Position numbers and translations under genes: made by a program
Source: Glossina fuscipes
Taxonomy: Eukaryota > Arthropoda > Insecta > Diptera > Glossinidae
Direction of reading: 5' to 3'
NCBI RefSeq assembly: GCF_014805625.2
Contig: NW_023998415.1
Span: forward strand, 28,134,002-28,198,001
Length of the DNA: 64,000 nucleotides
Shown: positions 50,060-62,214 of the stretch, piece by piece
Numbering within the stretch: position 1 is the first letter of the stretch
How the letters are laid out: the number at the start of each line of letters is the position of its first letter
The notes under the pieces: generated by a model
What the model was told of the DNA's origin: nothing
The model's input: the letters and a program-made list of their open reading frames with translations, nothing else
Databases searched by the model: none

Positions 50060-50098
<39 letters not shown>
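50060..50098. repeat. (TA)n microsatellite
   Basis: Uninterrupted alternating TA. Confidence 0.95.
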
Positions 50099-50100
<2 letters not shown>

Positions 50101-51989
50101 CCGATTGTGTCGAAACGGATCTGATTGTATACATATGTAGAACGGAAAAGGTTTTAATAAGGTAAAAGTGAGGTTTTATGGTTAAAGCGAAAAATAATAA
50201 AAAAAAAAAAAACTGGATATACGCGGTAAGCCACGAATGCACATATGGTCGGTTTTGCAGCCAAACGAGAAATCCTCATAAATCAATTAGTCAAGTTGAA
50301 TTTGAATGCTCATGGAGATATGAACGTGTGTGAACATTTATACACATTTGCAGATTTTTATTTTTAAAACTGTGTGTAACAGGATTTCGCATGTCAAGCT
50401 GTAATTTGAAAACGGTAACTTTGGTCTTTTGTGGTATGGTGCGGTTTTCAATGCTGCCACCTTCAAAAAATGATTTATGGTTTCGCATATTTACTAATAG
50501 AGCCATTAAGCTATTAAATATTTGCGGACATACGGAGATGATATAAATTATTCAAAATTTTGTAAATTATAATCTAATTCGAGTAATGAAGAGAATCAGA
50601 CATTTTACGAAGTAACATAACCGTTAATTTCGAATTTTTTTAAATATCGAAAATGTTAAAACCCGAAAACCCGGCTTGCCCTTACGCATTGAGATCTGTA
50701 TCTGTCTACTTTAACTCAACATTTGTTACCGCAACCCCTACACTATAAAATTGAAAATTTTTTCCGAAAATTTTTAGGTTAGATTATCATTTCTTTCGTA
50801 GTAGCGTCAGCTTGAGTTGTAATCAATCGCGCAAGATTGAATAGCTGCAAAGTATGTATGTAATGACAAATGATTGCGGTATAATAAAGATTAGTATCCC
50901 ATCATGAATAAAACTTCTTTTCTGCAGATGGCCTGTCGCCTAATAGCGTCAAGACAAGCATTGTTCTCCAGAATTGTAAGCACAATTTATATTAGGCTCA
51001 CCGCTTTTATCGTATGGATGAGAGAATTGCCTAATCCAACTAAAGTAAGGCAACCAATTCAGTCATAAAATACCGTACGAACATTTATTTCACTAAAAAC
51101 CAGATGCATGGTTTCTGAGTTGAACAATAATTCCATGAAAATAATCATGTTGTTGTTGTAGCAAGAAATGATAGGTGAGACTTAATTTTATGTCCATTTA
51201 AATATGAATCTACATTTGACTTGTTAAGCTTGTGCCCTTTTTTCAAAACATTTTAAGTAAAAGCATTCATTCAAACGCGAATTATAAATTATATCCTGGG
51301 TGACGCAAACCAGCAGCTCTGGTATTGGCTCAAGTTTAATGCAATATTAGGGAGAAGCCTTAGAATGACTTACGTTTATTGGAGTTTTTTCAAATATTTT
51401 ATCAAAATTTCAGCTGCCTATGCATGTATATATAAACGAACTTCTTTCTAGGTTCAGCTAGCTTCAGCTCCGTATTATCCGATATTTCAACAAAGAGATA
51501 ATTAACAACAAGGGAGAAAACTTATTTTATTTTAGTACTCATTACCTTTAGTCAATACATTTGATTTACAAAATAATTTCTTAAATGTCGTGTCGTAGCG
51601 TGTCGGTTAATCGATGACTATAACCGATTATATTATCGTTTTTCTTGAGTTTATTCAATAACTTATATAACATACTGACCAAAAGTGAGCGTAATTGTGG
51701 GGCAAGCAAAAGCGTTGAATCTTTATGAGTTCTTTGATACGTACTTTTCGTCCATATATACACGGAAGAACAAAGCTATTATGCTTCTATCCATCTGTTA
51801 AAAATATAATAAAGCACAATATTTATCTTATTAAAAACAACATGATCGAGAAGACCGATTATAAAATACTCTGCACCTGCTAATACCTGCTAATTATGCT
51901 TCCATATAAGAGCATATCTTTCATAGTGCTTACATGGCTCAGGATACATCTCGTGGACTGACGTGGTTCAAACTTGGAAAAACATATTT

Positions 51990-52185
51990 TAAACTAAGAA
52001 TTTATATAAGGAGTGGTTGTGAGTTCAAATTCATTTTCAATAGGGTTCGCCCTTGGGTCAAACCACGGCTGTATATCAGATTTTATCAAAATGTCGGAAA
52101 AAATTGCAACTTATATAGGTTGAACACAGAAATACATAGACAGATGTGGAACGGAGAGATGGACAGATGGACAGACAGAAAGTTA
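51990..52185 (-). repeat. dispersed repeat family, copy D
   Basis: Read on the minus strand: CTGTCTGTCCATCTGTCC, then TTTTGATAAAATCTGATA, then GGTTTGACCCAAGGGCG, then CCCTATTGAAAATGAATTTG. Copy A at 2.2-2.5 kb has the same blocks in the same order (including GCCCAA and CCCTATCGAAAATGACTTG), so these two may be a closer pair than the others. Confidence 0.6.
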
Positions 52186-52189
52186 GGTC

Positions 52190-53135
52190 CCTCTGAAATT
52201 CTTTGCAAATATTAATGAAGCTGCTTTCCTCCAGCATATAACTTTTAGCAAAACGCGTACTGCAGTGACTTAGAATTGTCGGCAAAAATAAATTGAAACG
52301 TTTTGAAGATTATCTCTGTGTTGTTGGAAAATTCCTCCTCTACACTGAAAGTGTATGTGATAGAAACGTTATCATCGATTGAAATATTCCGCTCGTTTGG
52401 GCGGTACACGTTGTAATTGCTATGCGTATTAAGCTTAAGATTATTCGGAGATTTTAAGACGTAGCCGAAAAATCATTTATTATCTCTTGATATTAACATG
52501 AAGCAATATAAGTTGATGTTGTTGGCATGACTTGCGTACAATTATTTTATTTTGATTTGTTTAACTAAATGTGTTATATATGTATGTATATGTATTATAA
52601 CTTTTATCTTATCATAGTTAAATGTTTTTGTTTGTCGAGTTTAGCCTCTTTCGAAAATATTGTTTAAATCTTTCCCAACTTTAATTAATCAAAGGCAACC
52701 AACTCGAACCAATTTTGGTTTTCATTGATTATAGAAGAGTATAAGTTTTTAAACCCACTTTTATACCACATTGTTTACGTAGTCTTCATTTATTTCAGAT
52801 TATCAAACTCCCAGTCACACACAAAAATTACTCTACTTAACTGTAGTCTGCAGCAAAGGACATCAAAATTGTACATACACGTCTACGTATGAATCCTTTA
52901 TGAAGCATGACCAAAAACCCCAAACCGTCTCTTCGTCAAATCCAAAGCATAAAATACAAAATATACACAAAACTCACATGAAAGCGTATTATAGTTGAAA
53001 TGCTTTAAATGTGTATGCAAGTGACCAGTAGACCAAAAACCATTGATTGTCATCGAATTACACATGGAAAACCTAGAATAACAACAAAAACAACTATACT
53101 TGCCTTCCTTATATATGTAAAATATATCTGACTTC
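52190..53135. other. non-coding stretch
   Basis: Unique AT-rich sequence without strong repeats or recognisable ORFs. Confidence 0.7.
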
Positions 53136-53137
53136 CA

Positions 53138-53138
<1 letters not shown>

Positions 53139-53182
<44 letters not shown>

Positions 53183-53291
53183 TTCTTTCTCGCTCTCTCT
53201 GAATATATGTGTATCTATTTATGTATTTATCTATCTCTTTCTATCTCTGCCCTTCTCACTCTCTCTCTTTCTCTTTCTCGCTCTCTCTCTG
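53139..53291. repeat. (CT)n-rich arrays
   Basis: Two blocks of CT/CTTT/CTCG units at about 53139-53200 and 53220-53291 are separated by a short TATGTGTATCTATTTATG piece. Read on the minus strand they are GAGA-rich. Confidence 0.9.
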
Positions 53292-53657
53292 TTTTTTTTT
53301 TGTATTATTTTGTTCTTTCCCTTTCCGTTCCCCTGTTTTCCACGATTATATTTTTACAACTTTGTATGGTTAGTTTACTTTAAGTGGTTGTATAGATGCA
53401 TATGAATGTGTGCGTGTATGCATATATAAAACATTTTAACCGTGTACCTTATTGTTAGTAAGTGAACGTATGTATGTGCAAATGTGTGATGTATGACAAA
53501 ATCATACATTTACATACATACATGCATACATATTGTGTAATACATTTTGCTAATACTAACACTTATACATATAAACGTAACTAAGTACATTTGTTATGCT
53601 CTACGAATTTTCATTTTCATAGATGTCCACTACAGAGCCGTTATTATTGCTCCTCTT

Positions 53658-53662
53658 GTTGC

Positions 53663-53693
<31 letters not shown>

Positions 53694-53694
53694 T
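53658..53694. repeat. (TGC)n trinucleotide array
   Basis: TTG/CTG/TGC units give Ala or Leu runs on translation. No open coding context supports a real protein. Confidence 0.9.
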
Positions 53695-56156
53695 TTGTTA
53701 CTGATGATGACGGTGTTGGTATACAGTTGATAAATCCCAAATGCCACTTTGCTATATGCGGTATCACTTTATATCTATACGTGTTTAGTGGATACATACA
53801 TACTTCCAAAGGGGTTATCAAAGCGTAGAATGAAACAAACGTGAGAACTCAACAACACTTACGGCACATGTGGTCAACAATATATATTGAGCGCAAACGT
53901 ATGCAACGGATATTAAAGGGATACAAGTGCGATTTTTTCTTTGATTTACTTAAGTAGATGGTGATTTTTTCCTTAAATTTTTCTAAAGATATGCAAATAT
54001 AATAAAATTTAAATAAAATAAGCATAAATAAGTAAAAAACAAGAGACTATAAACGAATGTCGGGCGAATATTTAATTTAAAGCAAATGCATGCAGAATTT
54101 TTGATCACAAAACCAGGGACGCACCGATGCGACCCATTTTTTTTTTTTTTTTTTTTTTTTAGGACAAATCGATGAAATAAAAGTAATGAGAACCTTACAA
54201 ACACACACAAATCTCATCTAAGGAGTTCCATCTCGAATTCGAATCAAAGCCGGACAAATGAATAATCAAAGAAAATATTTTACTCTAAATAATAAAAAAA
54301 ACTTTTTAATCTTTGTACTTTAATTCGAAAAATTACTATCAATACTTTTTTTGCAAAAAAAAAAATTAATGAATCGATGATATATGATATAAAATACTTA
54401 TTCAAATTTTGCTAAGAAGATATGATCATATGTTTAAATATTTTAAGTCCACTACGGGCATAAAAGAAATTTCACTGACATGAGGAACTGACGAATGTGC
54501 CCTGATCAGTCTATGGAATATGCATGGATGGTCTCGTCAATCTCTACCATCATTATAATCTAAATGATAAAGAACTTTACTTTACTACCACATAAATATA
54601 TATCCAAAATCCGAGTCGAAGGGGCTGTTAGTACTATTTGAATAATGTCTTCATTGCTTGCCTAATACACATCCTTTCCTAAGCTAAGATAAGAAACCTA
54701 TGTAAGCCGTTCTTTCTCTAATTAACTTTTGCTTACGGAGACAACATATTTACTTACTACGTAGACAAAACGTTTTTGAAGAAATTAAATTAAATTTAAC
54801 AAATTTTGGCAATTGAAACATTCAATCAAACGTTATTGCTGCCTTATATAAAGTAAAATGAAGTCAATGCTAGAAGAGAAGGAAACGAAATTCATGTTTG
54901 AGCAAATAAGCCCAAAAATGTCAATGCATCATGTATCACAAATAGATCTTTTTTGTTTTTTTTTTTTGTTTTAAATAGTGTCATAATAGTCCGGTCATGA
55001 ATTGGTTACATTATCCATCATGGGTGAGATGAGTCATAATTACTAGTTAAATTAGCACTAATGCAATGGATTTTGAAATTCGAAGAAACGTTCTAGAATT
55101 CAGATTTCAAAGGAGAGGAGGGGTTTTTTTTTTTGTTTTTTTTTTTCTTGAAAAGAACATTGAAGAAGAAGAAGAAGATTAGAATTGGATGTTGAAATTA
55201 TATTAGCCGGTAAGCAATGTAGAAATTAAACTAAAAATATATTTTAATATTGCGCTTTTGTTCTTAATTCGTTGTGATAAGAATGTGATATCAAAAATAT
55301 GCCACAAAATTTGGACAAATTGCCAACAATAGACAAACAACAAATGTTGTGAATTGAACAAAGCGAGCTAAAATATGTATTGGTAAAATTACCCACACTC
55401 AGTATATGTGAATGTAAAGATTATGAGAGTAGGATAACGAAGAGAAATGACAAAGAAAATATCAAGTAAAAAAAAAAAAAAAAAAAAAACAATCAAAATT
55501 AAAATGAAAATGCGTTACGGAAACGGATGTGGCTGAATGAGCACCTTCATGCCTGAATGCAACATATTGTCACCGACAGTATGTACAGACTTCGAGTATC
55601 ATTGGATAAATTGATGGATACACACAAATAACAAACAATTTACATTTACAATAGCAACAAGAACAAAATAAGAAATTTTTATTCCTCATATAACGAACTT
55701 TCGTTGCCCATCATTTAAGGGCACTCGACATACTCGAATTTGTAGCATCAAGTTAAATTCCAAGTTTTATGTTGAGACTATGTCTTTTCTGAACAACATT
55801 TTATGAATGGGCTCTTAAACGCATATACAAATACAAAATGATATCGATTTTCTGAATTACTGTACTTATCTACTAGCGCTCAAGTGATTTTAGACTAAAA
55901 TAAAGAAAAAAAAAAAAAAAAAAACGGCGGCTGATATAGGTTTCGCCCGAAACAGGAAATTCAGAGAGACAAACATAAAACAATTGATTATTTCACAATT
56001 CTGTGCAGATCGCTAGCAAGTTCTCCATGCTGCCTGCCTCTAGATGTTACAAGAGAAGTAACAAGTGTAATATACACGACGGCAGTAAATACACAGATTG
56101 GAGAATCATGTACACATAGTGGAACGAAACACTTTGATAAGGTGGGCGAGACGGAA

Positions 56157-56181
56157 AGAGAGAGAGAGAGAGAGAGAGAGA
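56157..56181. repeat. (AG)n microsatellite
   Basis: About twelve uninterrupted AG dinucleotides. Confidence 0.95.
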
Positions 56182-56459
56182 TTTAGTTGTAGAACGAGAG
56201 AGAGACAGGATGGAGACGAAGATAGGAATAAAGATAAAGTTTAGATGGTGTAGGTGTATTTGTATACGAATATAAATCTCTACAAACAATACATCATTGT
56301 ATTGTGTGTGCTTTTGCAACAGTATTATTATTGACAAAGGGCTAAATGCAGTCGTGTGAGAACAATTGTTATAGGCAAACATAGAAAGCATTTGTGAATG
56401 TATGAAAATGCAAACACGGAAAAGAACTTCAATACTTTCAGTGGCATGCAAAACGTTTT

Positions 56460-56532
56460 TTCTGTATTTTTATTTTTTGTTTTTTTTTTTTTAATTTTTT
56501 TATTTTTGTTTTTTTTTTTTTTTTTTTTTTTT
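56460..56532. repeat. T-rich block
   Basis: Several T runs separated by single A or G bases, the longest about 24. Confidence 0.9.
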
Positions 56533-56749
56533 GTTGCAAATCACTTGCATCACTCGATGTATGAGTAATCGAGAGGAGAACAAGTTGTACGTCAACACTC
56601 CCGTACTTGATACAGAGGCCACAGCTGCAAAACCTCATACAAACAATATAACACACAGACTATTAATCTGGCATGATTGGCAGCATAACGAAATGTACAA
56701 CTCGGTCCAACACAATACATGCAATTTTGTAGCATTGTATACATGTACG

Positions 56750-56786
56750 TATATATATATGTATATATATATATATATATGTATAC
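56750..56786. repeat. (TA)n microsatellite
   Basis: Alternating TA interrupted by two GTA units. Confidence 0.9.
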
Positions 56787-57989
56787 ATTTATCTAGATCA
56801 TTTAGGTGTTCCTGCGGTTATAGTGTTTGTGTGTTTATATGTGCGCATATGAATTATCAAAGAGTCCTGTGCTGTCCTGTCCTATACAATTTCAATTCTA
56901 TTCTCCTCTTATGTCATCGACATATTGGCGCCGTAAAGAAAAAAAAAAAAAATGAAAAAAAAAAAGTAATAAACCGAATATAGTACAAACAAGGCAGCAT
57001 TCGACAACATAACATTGAGCAGCGTTCATTGTTTTGTTAATTCATTACTTTTTGGCCAGGATACTACAAAATATTACAACACAATTGAATCAATAAGTGA
57101 ATGACGATAGATGCTAGAGCCATACTAAAGTGACCATATTAAGAGTTTTAATTAATGGAATTTTTTCATAAAGAAATCTTTGATGATCTGTTTTTTTTTT
57201 TTTTTTCTTTCTCTATAGAAAAAAATTGAATTTTTATTGAAATTGTCTTTGAATTTGAGGAAAATTTTAAGAATATTTGCAAACAAATGCATGCTACTCA
57301 ACAGTAGCAATCAATAAGAGAAAATCTAAAGGAATGTAATCTAGAAGTAAGTAAACGAGAAATTGAGAGCATTTCCAGATAATGATGTATATAAATTATA
57401 TAATATGGTCTACATAACGTTCACGTATTTCAATAAATTCAATTTGAAAGTATTAAAAATCGTACCGTCAATCAATAGACTTGCAATGGAATGTTAATTA
57501 AATTACATTCTAATGCATGACAGAGCTGTTGACATTATTTTTCATATGTAAATAGCGAGAAGTTATACATTTTTAATTTTAATAAAAGCATTCAACTTTC
57601 GTTACCAATGAAATCTTTTTACACTTTTATATAACTCGTTCCTACGAAACTGTTTAGCCATTTTTAGTCCAGCCTCTAATTTGTCCAACATTATCTGTCG
57701 TTGCTCTTTAGCTAAAAAATATTCTGAAAAAATCCTTCGAAAATTGAAACGAAATTCGGAAATTTAATTTCTTTATTTTAATTCTTCTAGACTTACAAAA
57801 AGGAAAAAAAAAAAAATGCAATTTAAGTGCAAAGAAAAGAAAAGAAAAGAAAAATAATGTAAGAAAAAGACAAAGAAGAGAAAGAAAGAGAAAAAAATTG
57901 TTAACATTTTCTTACGCTTACAAGTTTCGTTCATCTAAAGAAGAAGAAAGAAGAAAATTTCCTGAATGATAGGCTGAAGAAAAATGACG

Positions 57990-58075
57990 CCTTATCCGTC
58001 TGAGTGGCCGATGGCGAGGAATCTCGACTAGCAACTCAATGGTCGTGGGTTCGAATCTCAAGTGCGGTAGAGTTT
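57990..58075 (+). mobile_element. tRNA-like sequence (SINE or tRNA pseudogene, Ser/Leu-like)
   Basis: GTCTGAGTGGCCGATGGCGA resembles the 5' half of a class II tRNA (TGGCCGA at the A-box position). About 45 bases on, GGTTCGAATCT matches the B-box consensus at 10 of 11 positions. The T stem around TTCGAAT pairs at four of five positions counting a wobble, but the acceptor arms do not pair, so this is not a functional tRNA. The following sequence (ATAAAAGCCGTTGGCCTCAG and on to about 58190) may be the body of a SINE. It is different from the three-copy family at 6.6, 22.4 and 30.7 kb. No second copy was recognised in this window. Confidence 0.55.
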
Positions 58076-58079
58076 TTAA

Positions 58080-58825
58080 TAAAAGCCGTTGGCCTCAGAT
58101 GCTAATACTTTAAGAGGTGAGAATTAGGTTAGTCTTAGAATTGATTTCTCTGGCGAAATTAATAATAATTGAATTACGGCTTCTAAGTCATGTCATTATT
58201 TTACTTTATTGCTTGTTCGTTCATATCTGAAAAACTTTTTCTTCGAATCATTGGCCCTTTTGCATTTGTTCAGCCATTGACGATTTCTACAAAACTCGCC
58301 TGACCATCGCGTTCATATTGTGACACAATACATTTAGTTTCCGTTATAAAGAGCAGTTTTTTTTTTTTTTCTTTCCAACACTTTTCAAATTCTTCCATTC
58401 CACTCATATTATTTATTATTCATTTTTCGTCACTTTGACTTATTTATTTACAATTTTCTTACACAATATTATTCCGATGAAAGTCATAACTTAAAAGCTC
58501 TTGGTTGCATGAAATGGATAATTACGGAGCTATAAATTTTGTTTGGATAGCACAAGTTATATATATATATATATATATATATGAATAATAAAAATAATGT
58601 CGTCATCATTCATTCAGGAGAAATGTGATAATTTTTTTGCCTAAGTCAACATAAACGATTTTCAAAAGAAATTTTTAATATATTTTTTTTATTTTTGTGC
58701 TTTGTGCTCAATACTTTTGAATAGAAAAATCACACTTTACATCCATCACCGACGGATGAAGAGTTCAGTCATTTCTTGTCCCAGCTTCAAAGACACCATA
58801 AAATACCATATACATTCTTGATCAG
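58080..58825. other. AT-rich non-coding stretch
   Basis: It begins with the possible SINE body noted above, then unique AT-rich DNA, a T run at 58358-58370 and (TA)n at 58558-58582. No gene is seen. Confidence 0.75.
58558..58582. repeat. (TA)n microsatellite
   Basis: Uninterrupted alternating TA. Confidence 0.95.
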
Positions 58826-58829
58826 CATC

Positions 58830-59095
58830 AAATTCTAAATCGATTTAAGGATGTTCGTCTGTCTGTTTGTCCATATGATCGCTGTGGTATTCTAAAAAGC
58901 TGCAAGCTTGAAATTTGTCAGAAACATTGGAAATTCTAGTAAAGAGATTGCTATTGAAAATAGGACGAATTGATCAAAGCCCATGCTCACGGGAATGCGT
59001 AAAATGAACGCAATTGCATCCCTCCGCGCACAACCATATGCGTCTTTGCTCATTGCCTATGAATTATTATAGGTAGAAGGGGAAGGGGTAAAGGG
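58830..59095 (+). repeat. dispersed repeat family, copy E
   Basis: The blocks are TTGATCAGCATCAAATTC, AAATCGATTTAAGGATG, TTCGTCTGTCTGTTTGTCC, GCAAGCTTGAAATTTGTCAG, ATTGAAAATAGG, and a tail near CCTATGAATTATTATAG. The left part (GATCAGCATC and ATCGATTTA-G-ATGT) is kept better here than in copies A and C, so this copy helps define the family's 5' side. Confidence 0.65.
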
Positions 59096-59380
59096 TTTTA
59101 TATTTGCTTTACAGAGGACTTTAATATTCATATTCAAAAATGCAAAGTATCGGCCACGCCCATGCAAAGTTATAAGTTATCAATATAATTTTTTTTTTTT
59201 TTTAACTTTCTTAACATTTTCTGCTTACCACTCATAAAATGCAAAAGAGAGAATGTTAACAATTATTTTCCACATTCCTGACATGAATGATTATCTGGCT
59301 AAAAATGCGTTAATTCTAAAATAAAATACAATGGACCGCGCAACGTGAAGGATTCGTTTTTCCTATAGCAGTATAATCAA

Positions 59381-59520
59381 TTGGATATCAAATAAAACTA
59401 TTTGAAGGGTGGAATGCGACAAGCTAAGTGCGTAATGTCGCGGATGTCATAAGGTGGTGGAGGAATTATTTGCTACACAATCTGATATGTCGATATGGGT
59501 ATTAAATAAAACGGATTTGG
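59381..59520 (+). repeat. diverged internal repeat pair
   Basis: GGATATCAAATAAAACTATT at about 59382 and GATATGGGTATTAAATAAAA at about 59492 followed by CGGATTTGG are similar blocks about 110 bp apart. They probably belong to one old dispersed element that I cannot classify. Confidence 0.4.
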
Positions 59521-59524
59521 AAAA

Positions 59525-61385
59525 CGCATATACATACAAGATTACGACAGGCAAACGATAAAAATTTTCTCTTTCTTTTTTTGTATTTAAAAATAGCAAA
59601 AACCCGTCACTCCCAACGGACTATGAAATTTTAATTTTTTTTTTTTTTCTCTTTTCTCATCTTCTTTTTTAAGATAGGGATAATGAGCATAAAAAAATCA
59701 GTTGCAGCTAAATGTAATTTTCTTACTTGTTTAATTTCACCTATTTATTTCTTTAAAAAAAAAGAAAAAGAAGGATATAATAATAATACTTTTTTATTCT
59801 ATAGTAACCGCACACTTGTTTAAAAATTCATTTAAAATTGCGTAACTCTTTCGTTTCGCAATACAACGCCCATACGTTGGTTATACTTCAGATTTACAAC
59901 ATTATCTTAACGTATCCTTATGCAGATACGAACACGTAAGCATATTTGCGCAACTTAATAGGATAAAGGATTACAAAGAAAACGAATATTTACGAGTGTG
60001 AATCTTTACACTTTTGCAAATGTTCAGTTGGCACTGCAATCCCAATGCAACTAGAGCCAACAATTGTGGTGAAATTAATTTGAATGAAAAGTCCATTATT
60101 GTTTCCGTTCGAGGTTTCGTTATATAATGGCAGACAAAAAGGAAAGAATCGCGCAAGCTTACAGGCGCCACTGAAAAATAGATAAATGAAGATTTCTTTT
60201 TTATTAAATTTATTTTTTTTTGGATTTTAAAGGACACTGGCTGGTCCACTAGCAAACACGTTAGCAATGAAATCTGATTAAAGGATGCGCACATCATGCC
60301 ATCGATACTTGGAAAAATTTACATAGCGAGCGAAATTTTAAAATTCATGACTTGCTCTCATGTTTTTCGACATATACGATAATAAACATATTCTTTTATG
60401 TTGCATATATTAAGGGGCAGTGGTTTCCTTTTTACTGTTGCATTATCGCCACATATATTCAAACACTTTCTGACATTTCTTGCACTTTAAGGATCATTAA
60501 CCAAAAAATTTATATCTAAATTTGCTTAAAACATTGACAAAAAGAAAAGAAAAATGTAAATGCAAATTATTTACATATATATATATATATATATATATAT
60601 ACTCAAATTCGCCACGTTTTCAACTTATGGTAATAGCATGTTTCATTTCATAATACACATTTTACATTAATCTTCTCATTTCACATGTAACGATTAGCAC
60701 AGCACGCATTGCACCCAAACAAAAGCCCGAAACAGAATTGAGATGCCTCGGACTATGTGTAACAGATCAAATATGAAAAAGCGAATAGTAGTCAGTCTGC
60801 TTATGCCTGTTAAATTGAAAATTAAAAAAAAGAAAAAAACCAAAATTCTGACGTCATTACTTCATAGTCTACAAAAGACATCGTTCTGTATTAATTGTGT
60901 GGCAATGTTTGCTTAAACTGATTAGAAGTTCAGTAAAAAAATCGATTCATTCCTATCTGTCGGTACGTAGTTGTGTCGAAGTGCCGGTAGAACCTGTGAT
61001 CAAGACCGTCAAACTTCCCTTTTTAAAAACATTTTCTTTTCATTTTTCGTCCATCGCCCAAAAAAAAAAAAAAATCACTAAAAAACTATTAATTTGCTTC
61101 TTCTTCTTAAATATATATACAATATGATAGATAAGTGTTACGTCTAGTGGATGTACTATTATGATTTCATCTTATCATTATCTTGCATAAGATAGTAAAT
61201 TATTGATTAATACTTGTTAATTCAGATTTGACTGGAGAGGAGTTTTTCCAGATTTTCTTCAATCTTCTCCGACGAAAGGAAAGCGTACTTTACCTAAATA
61301 GTTTGACTTGTCCTCTGTCCTGTGCATGTGTGCGCATTCTTATCTACACTTAAACATGCGTACATATATATATATATATCCATAT
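59525..61385. other. AT-rich non-coding stretch
   Basis: No gene is supported. It contains T or A runs at 59635-59650 and 59754-59762, (TA)n at 60574-60602, A-rich runs at 60822-60840 and 61060-61074, and unique DNA. A 108-codon minus-strand ORF at 59971-60297 is unrecognised. Confidence 0.75.
60574..60602. repeat. (TA)n microsatellite
   Basis: Uninterrupted alternating TA. Confidence 0.95.
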
Positions 61386-61389
61386 ACAT

Positions 61390-61822
61390 GCATATATACA
61401 TACAGGGACTTTGCGGCTCATTCGCTGGGGCTGGGGTAAATCAGCGGCCCAGGAAATACAAGAAATTTATATTGCAAGTCGTTTATAGTGTTCCTTATAT
61501 TTATTATTTATTTCATTATTGATTATCCGCGGTCGCGACCGTCTTCTTACACATCACTTACTAAAAACTCCATATAAACATGACTAACGCAATTATTCTA
61601 TCCCTACTCTGTTCTTAATCCAATCTTATTCCCTAACCTTCTCTCTAGCTTGCTCTCTAACTCAGTCCCTCACTTATCCTATATCTTCAACTAACACTCT
61701 CCCTCCACCAGAGACAGAGAAACCGTGAGGTCGAAACGTTGGCCGACTTTGGCTCCGACTTGGCATATATATATGATATATATATATATATGATATATAT
61801 ATGATATATATATATATATATA
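61390..61822 (+). mobile_element. possible retroposon 3' tail with TA-rich terminal repeat
   Basis: Compared with its surroundings the stretch has GC-richer pieces: GGCTCATTCGCTGGGGCTGG, a 12-bp palindrome CGGTCGCGACCG at 61530-61541, a pyrimidine-rich block, and GTGAGGTCGAAACGTTGGCC at about 61725-61744. It then ends in a (GATATATATATA)-type repeat at 61764-61822. A unique body ending in a short-period repeat is how many LINEs and Penelope-like elements end. No coding part is visible and target-site duplications could not be defined, so the call is tentative. Confidence 0.3.
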
Positions 61823-62190
61823 CCCGATATCTTGAAAAAATTTTATATTGCATTATAAGGTAATGTTTTTAAGCCCATGATTTCCGCATCAACGGTCTGA
61901 ACATCAGCGTCACTGATTGTTATTTTAACGATTGATAAAGCGATCAATTTAATTGAATAATTTTGTTGTTTTTTTTTTCAATTATCTAAAAATTTGAAAT
62001 CGAGCAATTGGCAGATTAATAAAGTGGAAAATGTATATAAGAAATCAATGTTAAGCTAAAATTGTTATTATACATGAAAAATGTAAATGTGTAGATATAT
62101 ATATATATATATATATATATGCTATACTAAGTATTGCTTCAATGAACGGAAATAGCAGAGAATTTAAATTATCCATTGAAGCCTATACGC

Positions 62191-62209
62191 GGGGGGGAGG
62201 AGGGGGGGG
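62191..62209 (+). other. G-run tract (potential G-quadruplex)
   Basis: Seven G, A, two G, A, eight G, in otherwise AT-rich DNA. The runs are long enough to be split into four G-triplets. No gene or promoter is recognisable nearby. CCCCC at about 62222 could pair with it as an alternative hairpin. Confidence 0.5.
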
Positions 62210-62214
62210 ATGAA

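Larger units (their letters stand above)
49000..51985. other. AT-rich non-coding stretch
   Basis: No gene is supported. It contains (AAATG)n at 49186-49217, (AAC)n at 49618-49638, (GA)n at 49876-49943, (TA)n at 50060-50098 and unique DNA. The false 68-codon ORF at 50036-50242 is the translated TA array. Confidence 0.75.
53295..57985. other. AT-rich non-coding stretch
   Basis: No gene is supported. It contains (TGC)n at 53658, T or A runs at 54137-54160, 55129-55147, 55470-55489 and 55905-55924, (GA)n at 56157, a T-rich block at 56460-56532, (TA)n at 56750 and (AAAAG)n at 57831-57855. ORFs of 134 and 150 codons at 56.0-57.0 kb include these repeats and are not recognisable as genes. Confidence 0.75.

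Noticed and set aside
51148..51170. TTGTTGTTGTAGCA motif as a transposon end
   Set aside because: Too short and too simple to assign; no flanking structure.
56047..56983. ORFs of 134 and 150 codons
   Set aside because: They include GA/CT and TA repeats and T runs; the remaining parts have no recognisable motif.
18034..60856. three TGACGTCA palindromes (18034, 34061, 60849)
   Set aside because: CRE-like octamers, but few and scattered. A handful in 64 kb can occur by chance and there is no promoter nearby.
61725..61745. hammerhead ribozyme core near GTCGAAACG
   Set aside because: A GAAA element is present but no CUGAUGA core or pairing stems could be found upstream.
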